A stretch of DNA of 64,000 bases, from the NCBI GenBank assembly GCA_030562195.1, contig CM060199.1, positions 37,158,338 through 37,222,337 of the forward strand. Reading direction: 5' to 3'. How positions within the stretch are numbered: the first letter of the stretch is position 1; each line of letters opens with the position of its first letter. Source of the DNA: Nipponacmea schrenckii. Taxonomy: Eukaryota; Mollusca; Gastropoda; Lottiidae. The notes beneath the pieces were generated by a model. That model did not search any database. It had not been told where the DNA came from and was given only the letters and a program-made list of their open reading frames with translations. Positions 35,263 to 57,200 of the stretch are shown in pieces. Both the position numbers and the translations under genes were made by a program.

Positions 35263-37074
35263 TCTAAAAAGGTGTTTGTGTTTCATACCTTGCTGTAATT
35301 CAGACATTTTTTAATTATAAATGAAGACCATATAAGTTCAAGACAGTAATTGTTAATTCTGTGTTGAGATTTCTTAAATACAGCCCTGTATTTGTCAGAG
35401 GTATTAGCATGGTTTCCTGATGTATTTGATTATGAATTTGTTTCATTTTAATCCTTTAATGTAATATAATTTAAATACTCTTTCGTGCATTTAGATTTTA
35501 CTAGGGCTTGTTCTACAAAATATCTTGTAATTTTGTCAAGTATATTTCTCAATCTTAAATTCTGCATGACAAATTCTTAACTTAAATTTTTTGGGTAGGG
35601 TTCCTTGTTGTATATATATAATTTAATTATGATAATACAAATATGAATACATGTTATTATAAATCTAGTCTTCATTAATTTCTCTTTTTTCTGATATTTC
35701 TTGCATTATTTATTTTCAATACAAATTTTATGTGTGATTTAATCCATTTGCATTAAGAAAAACACTATTAACTTGTTTGTGCAATAGGAAGTTTAATATA
35801 TAATAGCAAAATATAAGAATCATGTAAATATTGATGTATAAACAAGTCTTTCTACTTTAAAAATGCTTTAATTTGTTGTTGTAAGATGATTCCCCTGGTT
35901 GTTCATTCCCATTTTAAATATATTTTGTTTCGTTGTTAATATGGAATAATAAATTAGTTTTAATTTGGTTGTTTTATAGATTTATGGATGTATCATGTTT
36001 TGTCCTGTTATTTTTGATATATATAATGTTAATTTTGTAAAAGTGAAATTTGTTATGATTTGAAATAAAGTAGACTCATTAGAATGCAATTCAAGTTTTA
36101 ATTCAGTACATATGATTTTATGTGTTTTTTGACTTTAGAATGTTAGGAATTCAAGTTTTTGTAAGAGGAATGTCTAATTGCTGTAGTTCTTATTCAGTTT
36201 GTTTTCTTAGGTAGAAATCCTTTTCTGACCAAATCCAACCTGCATCTAACTTTAAACTATTTTTTTCTACTTGTGTAACATTACTGAAGATTGAAGTGTA
36301 GTTTTTATTAATTTTAGTGGTCCATTTTGATGTTGTCAGTATCTATATAAGTCTTGTGTCTATATATGTTTATTAATTTGTGCAAATTTTGCCTTAATGC
36401 TTTTCTTTCATATTTGGTCTTTCAATATTAGTGTTGTAAAGAGAAAAACAATTCTGCATTGGTACTTGCTGAAAAAAAAGGCAAGCACAATAAGAGCACA
36501 AGAGATATCCTGCCCAAACTCTATCAAGCTAAATGCAATATGTGAAACTGTACATGAAACCTTCCAGTATCTATTAGTTACTGATAATGATTATGGATCA
36601 GTCTGTTTATTATTGTAACTTAAATTGTGTTGAAGGCTTGTAATAGTGTAGAAATAGGACCTTTTTCAAAGAACACAACCAGGAAATTCCCTAGGCAGTG
36701 ATAAAATGACCATGTAGAATTAAAACCTACATTAAGTAAAGAAATTATGTAGCTGTTATGTAGAGTTTTAATCCTGATAATGTGAACAGTTTAGATATAG
36801 AACTTATAACTGTATATAATGTTATCTTATTTATTTAACATGAAATAAACTTAAGCTTCTAAATGATAATTATGTTCTTATTTATCAATTAGCTGAAAAA
36901 CTAGATAATAATCACTATTACAATCTCACTCCTTTCATTTACATGTCTATAAAAATATTCTTTAACAAACACACTTCACATAACAAAACATTTTGAAGCA
37001 TAACAATTATTATACTCTTCTATTGGCACACAATAAAATAACAACTTCTTTAAAAGAGAAGCAAATAACATGGC

Positions 37075-37535
37075 TTGTTCATTTCATTTGGCCATTTCCA
37101 AACATTGACCCAAAAAAAAACGTCATTTCATTTGGCCATTTCCAAACAAAAACGTCATTTCATTTAGCCATTTCCAAACAAAAACTTCATTTCATTTGGC
37201 CATTTCCAAATAAAAACTTCATTTCATTTGGCCATTTCCAAAAAAAACTTCACTTCATTTGGCCATTTCAAACAAAAACTCATTTCATTTGGCCATTTCC
37301 AAATAAAAACTTCATTTCATTTGGCCATTTCCAAATAAAAACTTCATTTCATTTGGCCATTTCCAAATAAAAACTTGCATTTCATTTGGCCATTTCCAAA
37401 TAAAAACTGCATTTCATTTGGCCATTTCCAAACAAAAACTTCATTTCATTTGGCCATTTCCTGAAACAGTTCAAAAATAAACTTCATTTCATTTGGCCAT
37501 TTCCAAACGAACAACTTCACTTCATTTGGTTATAT
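37075..37535. repeat. 32-bp minisatellite array
   Basis: About thirteen head-to-tail copies of a 32-bp unit built on TTCATTTCATTTGGCCATTT plus CCAAACAAAAAC, with small differences and one interrupted unit near 37460. In one frame it spells a repeated ISFGHF peptide, which is a side effect of the unit length near the array start, not a gene. It lies just beyond the IARS2 stop codon. Confidence 0.95.
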
Positions 37536-37790
37536 CTAAACAAAAATCCTTCAAGGGTGTTGCCAATATTTTATCTTACATACTAAAAAGGCATCTCAGC
37601 AATTGCTGTATAGACAACTCAGCTTTCTGCAACCACAATCACTAGCTAATGAAGGATTATGCAGTCTATTCACTTGTATTGTCCTCCAGAACTCTGCATG
37701 ATGTGATGGTTTTTCATAAAGGTGTTTCTATACATCTCATACTCTTATCCTCTTGAAACAGTTCAATATATAAAACTTCAAACCACCAGA

Positions 37791-46794
<9,004 letters not shown>

Positions 46795-47238
46795 GTTAAG
46801 CTAATGTCAACTCTAACTTGCAAATCCACACCGATATCTATAATTGCACTTAGTTTCAAAACGTTTTCTTCATTTTAACTTTGTTTATCTTTATGGAGGC
46901 TGACATATTTTCAGTTCAGCAGAAAACAGAAGAAGTGTTCCGAAGAAAAAGGCATGAAATATAGCAGTAATTTTTTGATAAATGAGTATCCCTTTTTTCT
47001 TTTCATAAATCAATAGAAAGGATATTGAGAACTTTCCAAATTTATCAGTTACTGAAATATGAATGAACGAAGATTCCATTATCAATGTCAAGGCCAATTT
47101 ATGCAGGTCAAAGTTCACATGGGAGGACCGTCGATGTAGTTGCGCAGCTGATCACAGGATACTGAATGAATGACAGGTTAAGGAAAACATAAAATATCCG
47201 AAAATTATGTTAAAATAACAATGAATTAAGTGGTCGGT
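46795..47238. promoter_or_regulatory. Divergent promoter region of IARS2 and GPR137
   Basis: Only 444 bp separate the two start codons on opposite strands, so both promoters and 5' UTRs must fit here unless distant 5' exons exist. A bidirectional promoter is likely. No TATA box or clear consensus site is recognised. The stretch 47110-47160 is less AT-rich than its surroundings. Confidence 0.6.
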
Positions 47239-50200
47239 ATGTCGATGAACAATTCAAGTCCTGGAATACTCAATCTGTTGGCAAATGTCGGCAATGTCAT
47301 CCCAGAAAGACCGGATCATGCTGGAAGAATTATAACCAAAGATATCCCAGTTTTTCCAAGTCCAGTGAATAGAGCTTTATCTCCAAGTGTGGAACTGAGC
47401 CTGACTATTGCCTATATTGTGTTATATGGCTTACTATTTTTGTTGGTATATTGTCAGTTGTGGATGATATGGTATTATCGACATAAACGTTTCAGTTATC
47501 AGACGGTGTTTTTATTTCTGTGTTTGTTATGGTCAGGATTAAGGACAACTTTGTTTTCCTTTTATTTTAATGATTGTGATGAAGCTAACAATTTACCTGG
47601 TGTAATATATTGGCTACTGTATTGTTTACCTGTTTGTTTACAATTTGTTATCCTTTGTTTATTGGTTTTATTTTTTGCACAGGTTTGTATATTTAATATT
47701 TTCTCAATAGGTGTGTTATAATTGTCACTTTAATTTAATGTGTTCATTGAACATATTATAATAATAGGTTTAAATCTCCCATACGGCTTAACCTATTGAT
47801 AATGCTGGTCTTGATTTATACCACTGTTGATTGATTGAATAACCTTCAGCTGAAATATTAAGAGGCAGAAATATTCCAGAATAGACTACATCTTTCTTTT
47901 CACATAAGAAATCAATAAGCTTTAGTTTATGAAATTAAATTATAATCAAGAACCTATTGATAACATAAACAATTTTTCTTCAATGTTAATATTATATAGG
48001 ATATCAAATGAGTAGGACGTGATATTGGTATATGTCATCTATATTACATGGATATCTTACAAGTTAAATAATTGATCTCTACAAAGGACACCTTTTGTTA
48101 TAACAGATTAATTTCATAACGCAGTAGACCATATTCATCTTTAATCAATAGCAGTCATTGGCACTATTTATAGTAACAGCTAATATATATTGTTATAATA
48201 TAGATCAATTGTATGAATTTCATGTTATATTATCAAACAAAGGACATTTGGGATAAGTTTTTAAAGTCATGTGGACTTTGAATTGAATGACACAATTTTC
48301 ACTAACTAACATTCCATTCCATGCCTGAATTAGATTATTAAGAAAAGAAGTGTTCTAGAATTTTAAAATTAATGCTATATCTTAAGAATATTTAGAGATG
48401 TCAGTGGTCAATGGTAATTATGAAGATAGAGAATTTTGAGAGTTAATACTTTGATGGTGTAATGAAGCCAAGTGGGCCTACTAACAATCCAAATCTCAAA
48501 ATCAAACCCAAAATCAAATAAAACTTTTATAGAAACGTATGTAGCATCTAATGAACTTTTCACACAAAGAATTATTTATCAATCATATGTGAATTAGTAT
48601 TTCATTATGAAAGTGGCATCAGGTGTCTGGAAAAGTAGGCCTAAGCATACCCTGCCTTGTGCAACACTTGTCATAGCTGCTCTAAATATTCAACGTAGTT
48701 TACTACAAGAAGCAACACTTTCGATGAAATAGCGAATTTAAACAGCTTTAAAGGGATGTTAATGATGTACAATATATTAATTTCTAAGAAATCTTGACAT
48801 CCTTCTCTGGTCTAATTTAAAGCAGGAATAGAAAAAATAAGCAAGTCATTTAGATGAAATTTCCTCAACTTTGCATTGAACTATAAACATGCATTTCATC
48901 ATTATTATTGTCTAGAAAAAAATTCATTAGGGACATTAAAAAATGAATAGATTAGAAATAATCCTTGAATGTCATTTAAAAGAAGAACATACTATTACAT
49001 TGGATAAATAAAGGAAGGGGTAGTAGGCCTATATCCCAATTATCCCAATTTATAGTGTTTTTTATTCAATAATGATGTTGTTTCTGTCTACAGATATCCA
49101 TGATCTGTGAAAAAATAGTAAAAACTTGTTAGATTGTTAATGTCTAGAATCACCAAGTATATATAGTTTGTGTGGAGAATTTGGTGAAGTTAACTGATTA
49201 AAGGGATAATAGGTCTTAGAATGAACATAAAATTTCATCATTTTAAACTTGGTCAAATAAGAGCTCTATTCATCAGTAAATATAAATGCTGCCATAAATA
49301 ACATAAACAAATAAATAGATATCTAAAAAACTATGTACTTATCAATATATATATATGCATTTGATTATTGAAAAACACTTAATAAATTGATTAAGTGTTT
49401 TTCAAAAATGACTTAGTTTTGCAAGTTTCCAAAATTTAAAGGGATTCTGTTACTTTCTAACACCAGGTAAGTTTACTGATGAATATATACTCATATTGAC
49501 CATTCTTGAGAACAAAAATCTTATGTTCATGCTAAGACGACGTATCCCTTTAATTATTAAATAGAATAGAGTAAGAATGTAATATATATAGTAAGACTAC
49601 TTGACTTAAGGAAATAACTTATTTGTAAATTATTAAATACAAAAATGATAAGGAAATGATATCATAATAAATATTTTAATATTTCATGACTTTTTAAATA
49701 CATAAAGATTGAAATTTGATAGATCATTAATTATTTAAAATTGAAATATCAAGTGTAGCTTTTTACCATAATAATGCAAAGGTGATTTCTGAGAACATAT
49801 GTCAACTTCCAGATTTAGTTGCAAATTACATATAAAATGCACATTCTTCACTGATAAAATGTCTTATCTAACATAATCAGAGAATACTTAAGAAAAATTA
49901 TTATTTTGACCTGTCCCTTACAGGTTTGCCATCCGTTTTACCAATCATACCTAAGATAAGAAACAGGTTATTTCACAGCTCATTGTCAAACTTTGATCCT
50001 TAAAATTGATGTGTGTCCCAAATAATCTGCGTATGTAAGAATGGCAGCTCATTATTTTTTGAGACTCTATAATATATAGGAAAATATATATAGATATGGA
50101 AATAGAAAGAAAATTTTTAATTCTAGTTAGCGCCATTTTGAACAATAAATGTGTTTTATTGTGCATTTTTAGTACTCCTGAAGACTATTTTCATATAATC

Positions 50201-53200
50201 TTGACCCAAATAAACCCTCAATTTATCTTATCTGTCCCTTTAAAGCTAAATAAGTTGAATTGCCTTTTATTACTGGAAATATTGAATTTTAAATCACCTT
50301 TATTTCAATAACTTTAATTATTTGATACCGGTAGCCTACTGTTTGATGCAGATTTCTAACATTTCTTGAAATGATATTATTTTTAAAATTTTACAGACAA
50401 TTGTTATTTCATGATATTATGTGTTGGTTTATTCAAATCTGTTCTTTATTTATTCGAGAAAGATCTGAATTTGAGGCAAAAGTGCTGTTAAAAATAGAAA
50501 ATGAGTCAGGGTGTCGTCTGCCATGGTGATAGATACCTTCAAGTATGACCGAGTCCCTATTGTTTAAGAAAGTCAAAAGTTGTTTGAATTTTGTTCATAT
50601 TTTGAAGAGAATTGGAATATCAGCCTCAAAAAGTTCTTATTAGTCTAAGAAGTCTTCACATTGATGAAAATATAAACATGAGCACACATTATAGAATAAA
50701 TGTTAAAAAATTGATTTTTTCGGCCAAATTTTTGAACTACTTTTTGGCGAAATATTTAGAAAAAAAATTGTTTTTGTTTTCAATGTTAACATACTTAAAA
50801 TTATATATGTGTATCAACACTAAGACTTTTACAACTAACAGTGCTATTTTGAGGCTGATATTTCAATTTTCTTAAAGAATATTAAAAACATTCAAAATAC
50901 TTTCTGGTTTGTTCAGACAGTAGAATAAAGAACAATGTCAGGATGCCATGCGTGTCTGGCTAATATTAAGCAATTACAAGTCATTATGTAATATATAAAT
51001 AATTATATTCAATAAAGAATAATACTGTTTTCTTACTTTATCATAATATTTATTTTTAAATTTGGCTTTATCATATCACCAGTGAATGAGTTGATTATTA
51101 GAGATAAGTTTTGTATTATCAGTGAATGTACTGGTATGTATGGTCTGCTGTATCAAATAATGATAATGATTATTATTGTTAAAACTATACACAGTCTGAA
51201 GATATTACCCCCTGTAATTTTCCTTCTAAAGTTTTCAAGTTACACTGTAATATTATGTTATGAGCAATTTAAATTCAATTAATTGCCAACAATAATTAAT
51301 ATCTTATAACTACCATGGTTTAGCTAATCTTAGTATCTTGTTCTACATTTTATGTATTTCAAAACTTAAAAATTATATATTTTGTAACACAAAAGCTTAT
51401 CGAAGTGATTCTTATTTACAATTCGATACAAAAAACAATATCATCTACCTAGTAAATATAAAAATCAAGACCAATAGCACCGTAGAACAGAATAGAATAT
51501 AATTACCTTGCTTATAATGGCTGTAAAAGATAATTCACTTTAATTTACTTTGTATATTGTGTATTTTAGGTGGTTTTTAAAGCAAGAGCAAAATATGAAC
51601 CAAGTAAATATAAGTAAGTATAATATTCAAGGTTTTCATTGATTTAAATTGTGGTAAAGCAACTACAGTTACTGGACTTTTTGTCAGTTAAATTTTATGA
51701 TTATTTTTGCATAAATTGAATAAACAGCTTCTATAATTAAGAATAAACATTGGTTTTATTAGCATTTTGTGTGCATAAACATAATTTATCACAAGACAAA
51801 CATACATAGCTGACACAGTTGGGTTATCTATTGCTTTGCTAATGCTGTTGAGACAAATGATTAATTCTTATAGTTTAATTTTAGATACTTTTATTAATAG
51901 AAATTTACTGTTTTAAGTGTTATTTGAATTTGCCACATATTGTGTCATGCTTTGACTAGGTCATGTGTCACATGAGAAAATACAGTTTATCAACAAATCA
52001 ACAAGTAAACACTAGTTTGGGTTACTGGTTATTAAAGGGACCAATAGTAGAAATGTAAATTTATAGAAATTGCAATCTTTAATTGTCTTTGAATTTTGAA
52101 ACATAAACCTGAATGAGATTTTAATTCAATTTTCACCTAGAAATTTCATACAGAAATGTGATAAATTGGCATTAATTGTAGAGCAATACTAACGTTTCTG
52201 TTTTATATTTCAGGCGACCTGTACGGATATTAGTTAGTATTGCTGCAATAGTATTTATTGGATCTAATATAGGCTGTGCTGTTATTGTTAAATATCATGA
52301 AGCCAAGTATATGTCTGTACCTATGGAATTGTTATATGTTCGTGTGGCCATTAATGACAGTTTATTTGTGATATTTGCTATTGTACTTTCTGTTTGTATT
52401 TATAAAATGACCAAGATGTCTTCCTCAAGCTTAGTTTTAGAAGCCAAGGTAAATTTACTTCTTTGTATTTTTTCAGGGTGCTAATGAGAGGGAAACTCAA
52501 TTCTTTACCATAATATGTACTTTGGAACTTGGCAAGTGCGACAAAAGAGTATCTTCTATAATGTGTTAAGAAAAATTGCTGATGCTACACTCAGTGCTTT
52601 CAGTTGCTTAGAAACTCTTTGAAAAACTATAAATGAATAATTTTAAACTCTTTATTTTACATGGATCAGAATGAGGTCCAATGCACAAGGATGTGGTCCT
52701 GTCCTGGGGACAGAAAGAAAAAAAAAATAACTTGTGTTTTAAAATTTTCAATTTTTTTATGTTATTTCAGGGAACAACAATGTGTCAAGCTATATCAGCT
52801 GGTTTACTGATTACTTTATTATTTACTTCTCGTGCCATTTATAATTTTATTGCTATTTATCCAAAAGAAAGATCAAAAATACCAGGTTTTGGCTATGATT
52901 GGGTCAATGTTTCTGATCAGGTGAGTAGAATTTTAGGTGTCCCAGTTGAATAGCCTGAATAGCCTTTAAATGAAACTTTACTTCCTCCAGGGCTAGTAAT
53001 TCAAGTGGAGGGAATTACATATGGTAACTCAATATTGTCCAATCAAACTTGGCCCTAGAATCTTTCTAGGAAATCAATTCACTTGTTATAAATCTTTGTT
53101 CTCATTTCCATGCCTACCAAATGAAGTTATTTATTGAACTTTAGCCTTAAATAATGACTGTGATATTTTTAAATTTATTCATATATAATGACTAAATAAA

Positions 53201-54264
53201 CCTCTCCACAATCATGTGTTTTACAGGCTGATGCGTATGATTTAGATGGTGGCTATGCTTATTTATCATTTGGTGTTGTTTTATTTGTTTGGGAAGTTTT
53301 TCCTACTTTTGTTGTTGTTATATTTTTTCGTGTACGACCAGCTGTCACTACAGTGGTAAGTATGGGTAATGTTTTATGACAAATTTCACTAGAATAATTT
53401 AATGAGAAAATATGTGCATATACATCTGTATAGCTTCTTTCTTCCAGTATTTAGTTACAATTTAAGTCTAGAAGATAACATTTGTAATTTGATTTATGTA
53501 CATATATTCGTTTTCTCTTGTTCTCAAATCAGATCCAAAGCATGATCATATTTTTGTATTTCAGTCACTAGCAGAATCAACCCATAGCCATACATCAAAG
53601 GTGTTTTTCTTTGACAATCCTCGAAGATATGACAGTGATGATGATTTATCTAGAATTATTGATCAAATACCAGGAAGGTTAGTAATTATATAATTCTTGT
53701 TGTATTGTTTTTAGCCACTGATATATGACAAAGGTGAAAGCTCGCTTTCAAATTCTAATTCCAAGAAAACTAGCGCTTTTATTTACACACTTTTATTATC
53801 AGTAATTTCCTAAGAATATGGACATGAAATAAAGAATAAAACTTCTGAATCAACAGAAGAAACTGAAGGGATTTAAATAAGTTAAAATATTTTATAAGAT
53901 CACAGCAAAGAGGCAAAGTTTCAGTTACAACATTAATTTAATGGTGCTTATATTGATTAAATATTTTCTATGAAAACAAATAAATTATCACTATTTATTT
54001 CCCATTGTTTAAATATTATTTGTTTATATCTATTTCAGTCCCATTACAGTCAGCACACATTCTATAAATAGTACTGGTTCTAGAGGAACACCTCATGGCA
54101 CTCCAAGAGGGACACCAGTTATGACTAATGGTAGATTAGGATATGGTACTGTGATGAGTGGTAGCTATGGTCGATATGATTCTCCCAGCGTCCATCATAC
54201 TAATATACATAATCCTATACAATACCATCAACATAATACACTCGCTTCTCAACAACCACATTAA
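47239..54264 (+). CDS. GPR137: GPR137-family seven-transmembrane lysosomal protein
   Basis: Integral membrane protein of the GPR137/GPR137B/GPR137C family. From knowledge of the family, these sit in lysosomes and help regulate Rag GTPases and mTORC1. Exons: 47239-47682, 51570-51613, 52214-52448, 52771-52920, 53227-53355, 53565-53677, 54039-54264; the sum is 1341 nt in frame, giving 446 aa. A non-helical N-terminus of about 50 residues with a possible N-glycosylation site (NSS, residue 5) leads into helices at about 53-80, 88-110 and 121-147 in exon 1. Further helices follow in exons 3-5, then a polar Ser/Thr/Gly-rich tail of about 110 residues. Conserved words are [30 protein letters not shown] and RPAVTTV. 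The start is the ATG giving MSMNNSS. Intron 1 is 3.9 kb. Which vertebrate paralogue it is closest to is not decided, as expected for a pre-duplication gene. Confidence 0.95.
47683..51569 (+). other. GPR137 intron 1
   Basis: A 3.9-kb AT-rich intron starting GTTTGT and ending TATTTTAG. It contains a perfect 16-bp hairpin at 49368-49405. No other gene or clear transposon is recognised. Confidence 0.8.
49368..49405. repeat. Perfect 16-bp inverted repeat
   Basis: TTGAAAAACACTTAAT (49368-49383) and ATTAAGTGTTTTTCAA (49390-49405) are exact complements around the loop AAATTG. It lies in GPR137 intron 1. It could be a foldback remnant or an RNA hairpin; nothing in the sequence decides this. Confidence 0.85.
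51742..52065 (+). mobile_element. Dispersed repeat family B, copy 3
   Basis: A diverged copy: AAACATTGGTTTTATTAGCA and the distant complement TGCTAATGCTGTTGAGAC recall the arms of copy 1. These are followed by ATACTTTTATTAATAG, GAATTTGCCACATATTGTG, TCATGTGTCACATGAG and CCAATAGTAGAAATGTAAAT. It lies in the GPR137 intron between exons 2 and 3. Confidence 0.65.
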
Positions 54265-57200
54265 ACTGAGTTATTTCCCTTTATTTATGTAATGCTTTTG
54301 AATTTTTTCTGAATACTAGTCAGTTTAAGTTAGGGTTGAAACTTGCCCCTTTCAGTCAGAATTACAGACTGATGTTTATTATTTAATTCAGTATACAATG
54401 GTTCTTGATTGAATATTGGTATTCTGATTAATACAAAAAGTTTTATTCAGTACATAAAGGCTATACTAATTGTACACAAAAAGTTGCTCAAATTGCATGT
54501 TGATGTTTATCAAATTGTACGATGTTTTTTTTAATTTGATAAACTAGTTGCTTAGTTACTAATACAGGTTTAAGTGCACAGCATACACACATAATTATTC
54601 GTTGTATACATGGAAATGGAACATGATCATTTCATCATTAAATTGTGCAACTTTCAACCAATAGTATAAACAATATCGATCTGACAAAGTATGATATTGA
54701 TTGTAAACCAGAAGTTAGTGTCCTTTTTATACTGACTAGTGTTTATGACTAGCTTCTATTTGTTCTATGCAGATTGGCTTCAGATTGAAATATCTAGTGA
54801 CGGTTCATCATTTGATGATATAGTGATCAACTTAAACATTTTCTGAATCAATCTGAGGTCATTGATTAATGTAAACTACTTTTCAGAACTTCAAAAGCAT
54901 GTAATTCCCTAGAATAATTATTGTCCAGATAGATTATTTAATGTCTAATTGAGTTCCATAATAGTGTTTAACTAATATCACAATATTTCGCTAATTTAAT
55001 GTAGTTTATTTATTTTTCTTAAACATTCCAAATGAGTTGTCTGATGTTTTTGTTTCAGAATTTTTTGTTATTACCAAGGATAAATTTACTGGTAAAGCTC
55101 AAATTTGAATATAGGAAAACTACATTTTCTTTATATTTAAAAATAAATCTAGCTTGTTGATGTACAGTATTTTTAGCAGGTTATATTTAGCTAGTCATTA
55201 TCAAGCTTATACCGTAGGTTATGATTTGTGATAATGTGTTAAGTTTTATTTATGAAATATAAATATTGAGTTATCAACATTTATTCTATTTAACTGGATC
55301 TCTTATGACAGTAATGTTATTATATTATTATGGTTTCTAGCGAATATTTTAATTCTTTAATGACATTGGGCATTAGTTGTTCATGTAGTAATTGTGTTTT
55401 AGCTTAGAGTAGAATTCAGCTTCTAAGATTGCTTTAACATGCATCTAAATGGTGAATTGTATAAAGTATTATACACAGTTTGTGATCAGCATTTGAAACT
55501 AACCAATTTGTATATTTTCAATTATGTCATGTTGTACATTAAAGCATGTGGATACACAGTGTTTGATACTTGGAAAAGTTTATGAATATATTGTCATATT
55601 GTCTTTAGACCTATTATAATGACTGATTCTGTTTATTTTAATATTATGAACAAATTGGTGATATGAGATACAAATATTTCTATTAGTATTTATATTTGAT
55701 GGTATGTTATTTAGAACATAATCAGGTATTTCTGAATACACCAATTCCATATACCAGTTAAGATTATTTTAAAATTAAACACCGATGATGTGGTTTATCC
55801 ATAGATTGTAGTCCATTTAGTAAGACATATAAATGAACTATGCTACAATAATTTGATAATTGTAGATGAATATAGTTACTATTACACAATCAATTATGTT
55901 TTGTATTCTTCATATCAATCATGTATCTCATTGAATCAAATGAAAATGAAATCTTATTGAAATCTTTTCCTGATATTTAGGTTATATTCTTTGTTATGTT
56001 GAGCTTTCCTATTTTACGGTACCTGCAACTAAAACAAAAATCTACAGATCTATAATATAGGATATTTTGATATTACTTAACATTAAAGTTGCTAATTATA
56101 GATTGAAGAAAATATCAAGTTAAAAATCTGAATGTTTTTCAAACAAAATTTGAATTGAGAAAGCTCAAAACAACAAAAGCAACATACTTTAAAAAAAAAC
56201 AAAAACATAAAATGATACATAAATAATGTGATTTAATACTATTGTAATTATAGGGTAAATTAATTTATATTATAAAAGCTATATTTGTTTGTAAATATCA
56301 TATTTGTAATTGTGCCTATATACTTAATGCTTTCTACACTTTTCTAGTTTTTTTTATTTGACACGAGAGGGAATATTTCAACAAGTCCTTTTACACTTAG
56401 CTATTTCCTAGTTTATTATTGTTAAGACACTGTTATTTAGTTGCAGTTTCAAGCGAACTCATGTGTGACTGTTATTCCTTAGAATTCAGCTTCTGGTTAT
56501 CTAATGTATATCATTATAACTCTTTACAATTACTCTGTTGTTGCTTTTTGTTTTTAAATAAGCAGCATATATATCTTTGTTAGCTAAGGTTAGTACTATA
56601 TATCTATATTTGCTCACCTATAATCTATAATATTAGAATCGTGTATTTGATTTGGTGCATTTTATTAATTTGAATGTTATACATTTACTAATATTCCAGA
56701 GGGTGAAATCTAACTATGAAATTATTTAGAATGATTTAACAGATATTGGACAAAGTTTTAATCAATGGCTGATACATCCATGTAGATGTAAGTCAGTTGT
56801 ATAACATATTGAAAATCAAAGTAGATATAATATTGCATTTATATTGCTTGATATTACACATGATTTTAGCTTTAAGTAATAGTAATAGTACCAGATGGAT
56901 TCACATCAAATTACATTTTTAGTAAGAGCAAAATATATTTTTATTTTGTCTTGAAGTATGCAATAGTCATATATTTTTTTTACCCTAAAGATATGACTTA
57001 GTGCCTCATAAAACTCCATTGTATCTCACTTTTTAGTTTTGAAAATTGAAGCATAGGATTGATAAACACACAGTAAGGTAGATCAATATTTGAAACAAGT
57101 TTTATCTGTTACTAGCACTGTTATCTTATGATATAAATAGATATTGTTTGATTTGAACAATAGATATTAATTGATTACTGGTATTTAATTAATAATGAAT

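Larger units (their letters stand above)
34939..37790. other. 3' gap between convergent RAB3GAP2 and IARS2
   Basis: Contains the RAB3GAP2 3' UTR and the IARS2 3' flank. Candidate polyadenylation signals AATAAA on the plus strand lie at 35948-35953, 36064-36069 and 36844-36849. A tRNA-derived SINE (35150-35262) and a 32-bp minisatellite (37075-37535) are present. No coding sequence is recognised. Confidence 0.7.

Noticed and set aside
36993..37370. 125-codon open frame with repeated ISFGHF-like peptide
   Set aside because: It is the translation of the 32-bp minisatellite with neighbouring sequence and is held open only by the repeat.
46891..47118. 75-codon open frame on minus between IARS2 and GPR137
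   Set aside because: Could be an upstream open frame of IARS2, but no family, splice pattern or composition supports a gene.
47230..47238. Start of GPR137 at an upstream GTG
   Set aside because: A normal ATG lies three codons later, and eukaryotic genes rarely start at GTG.
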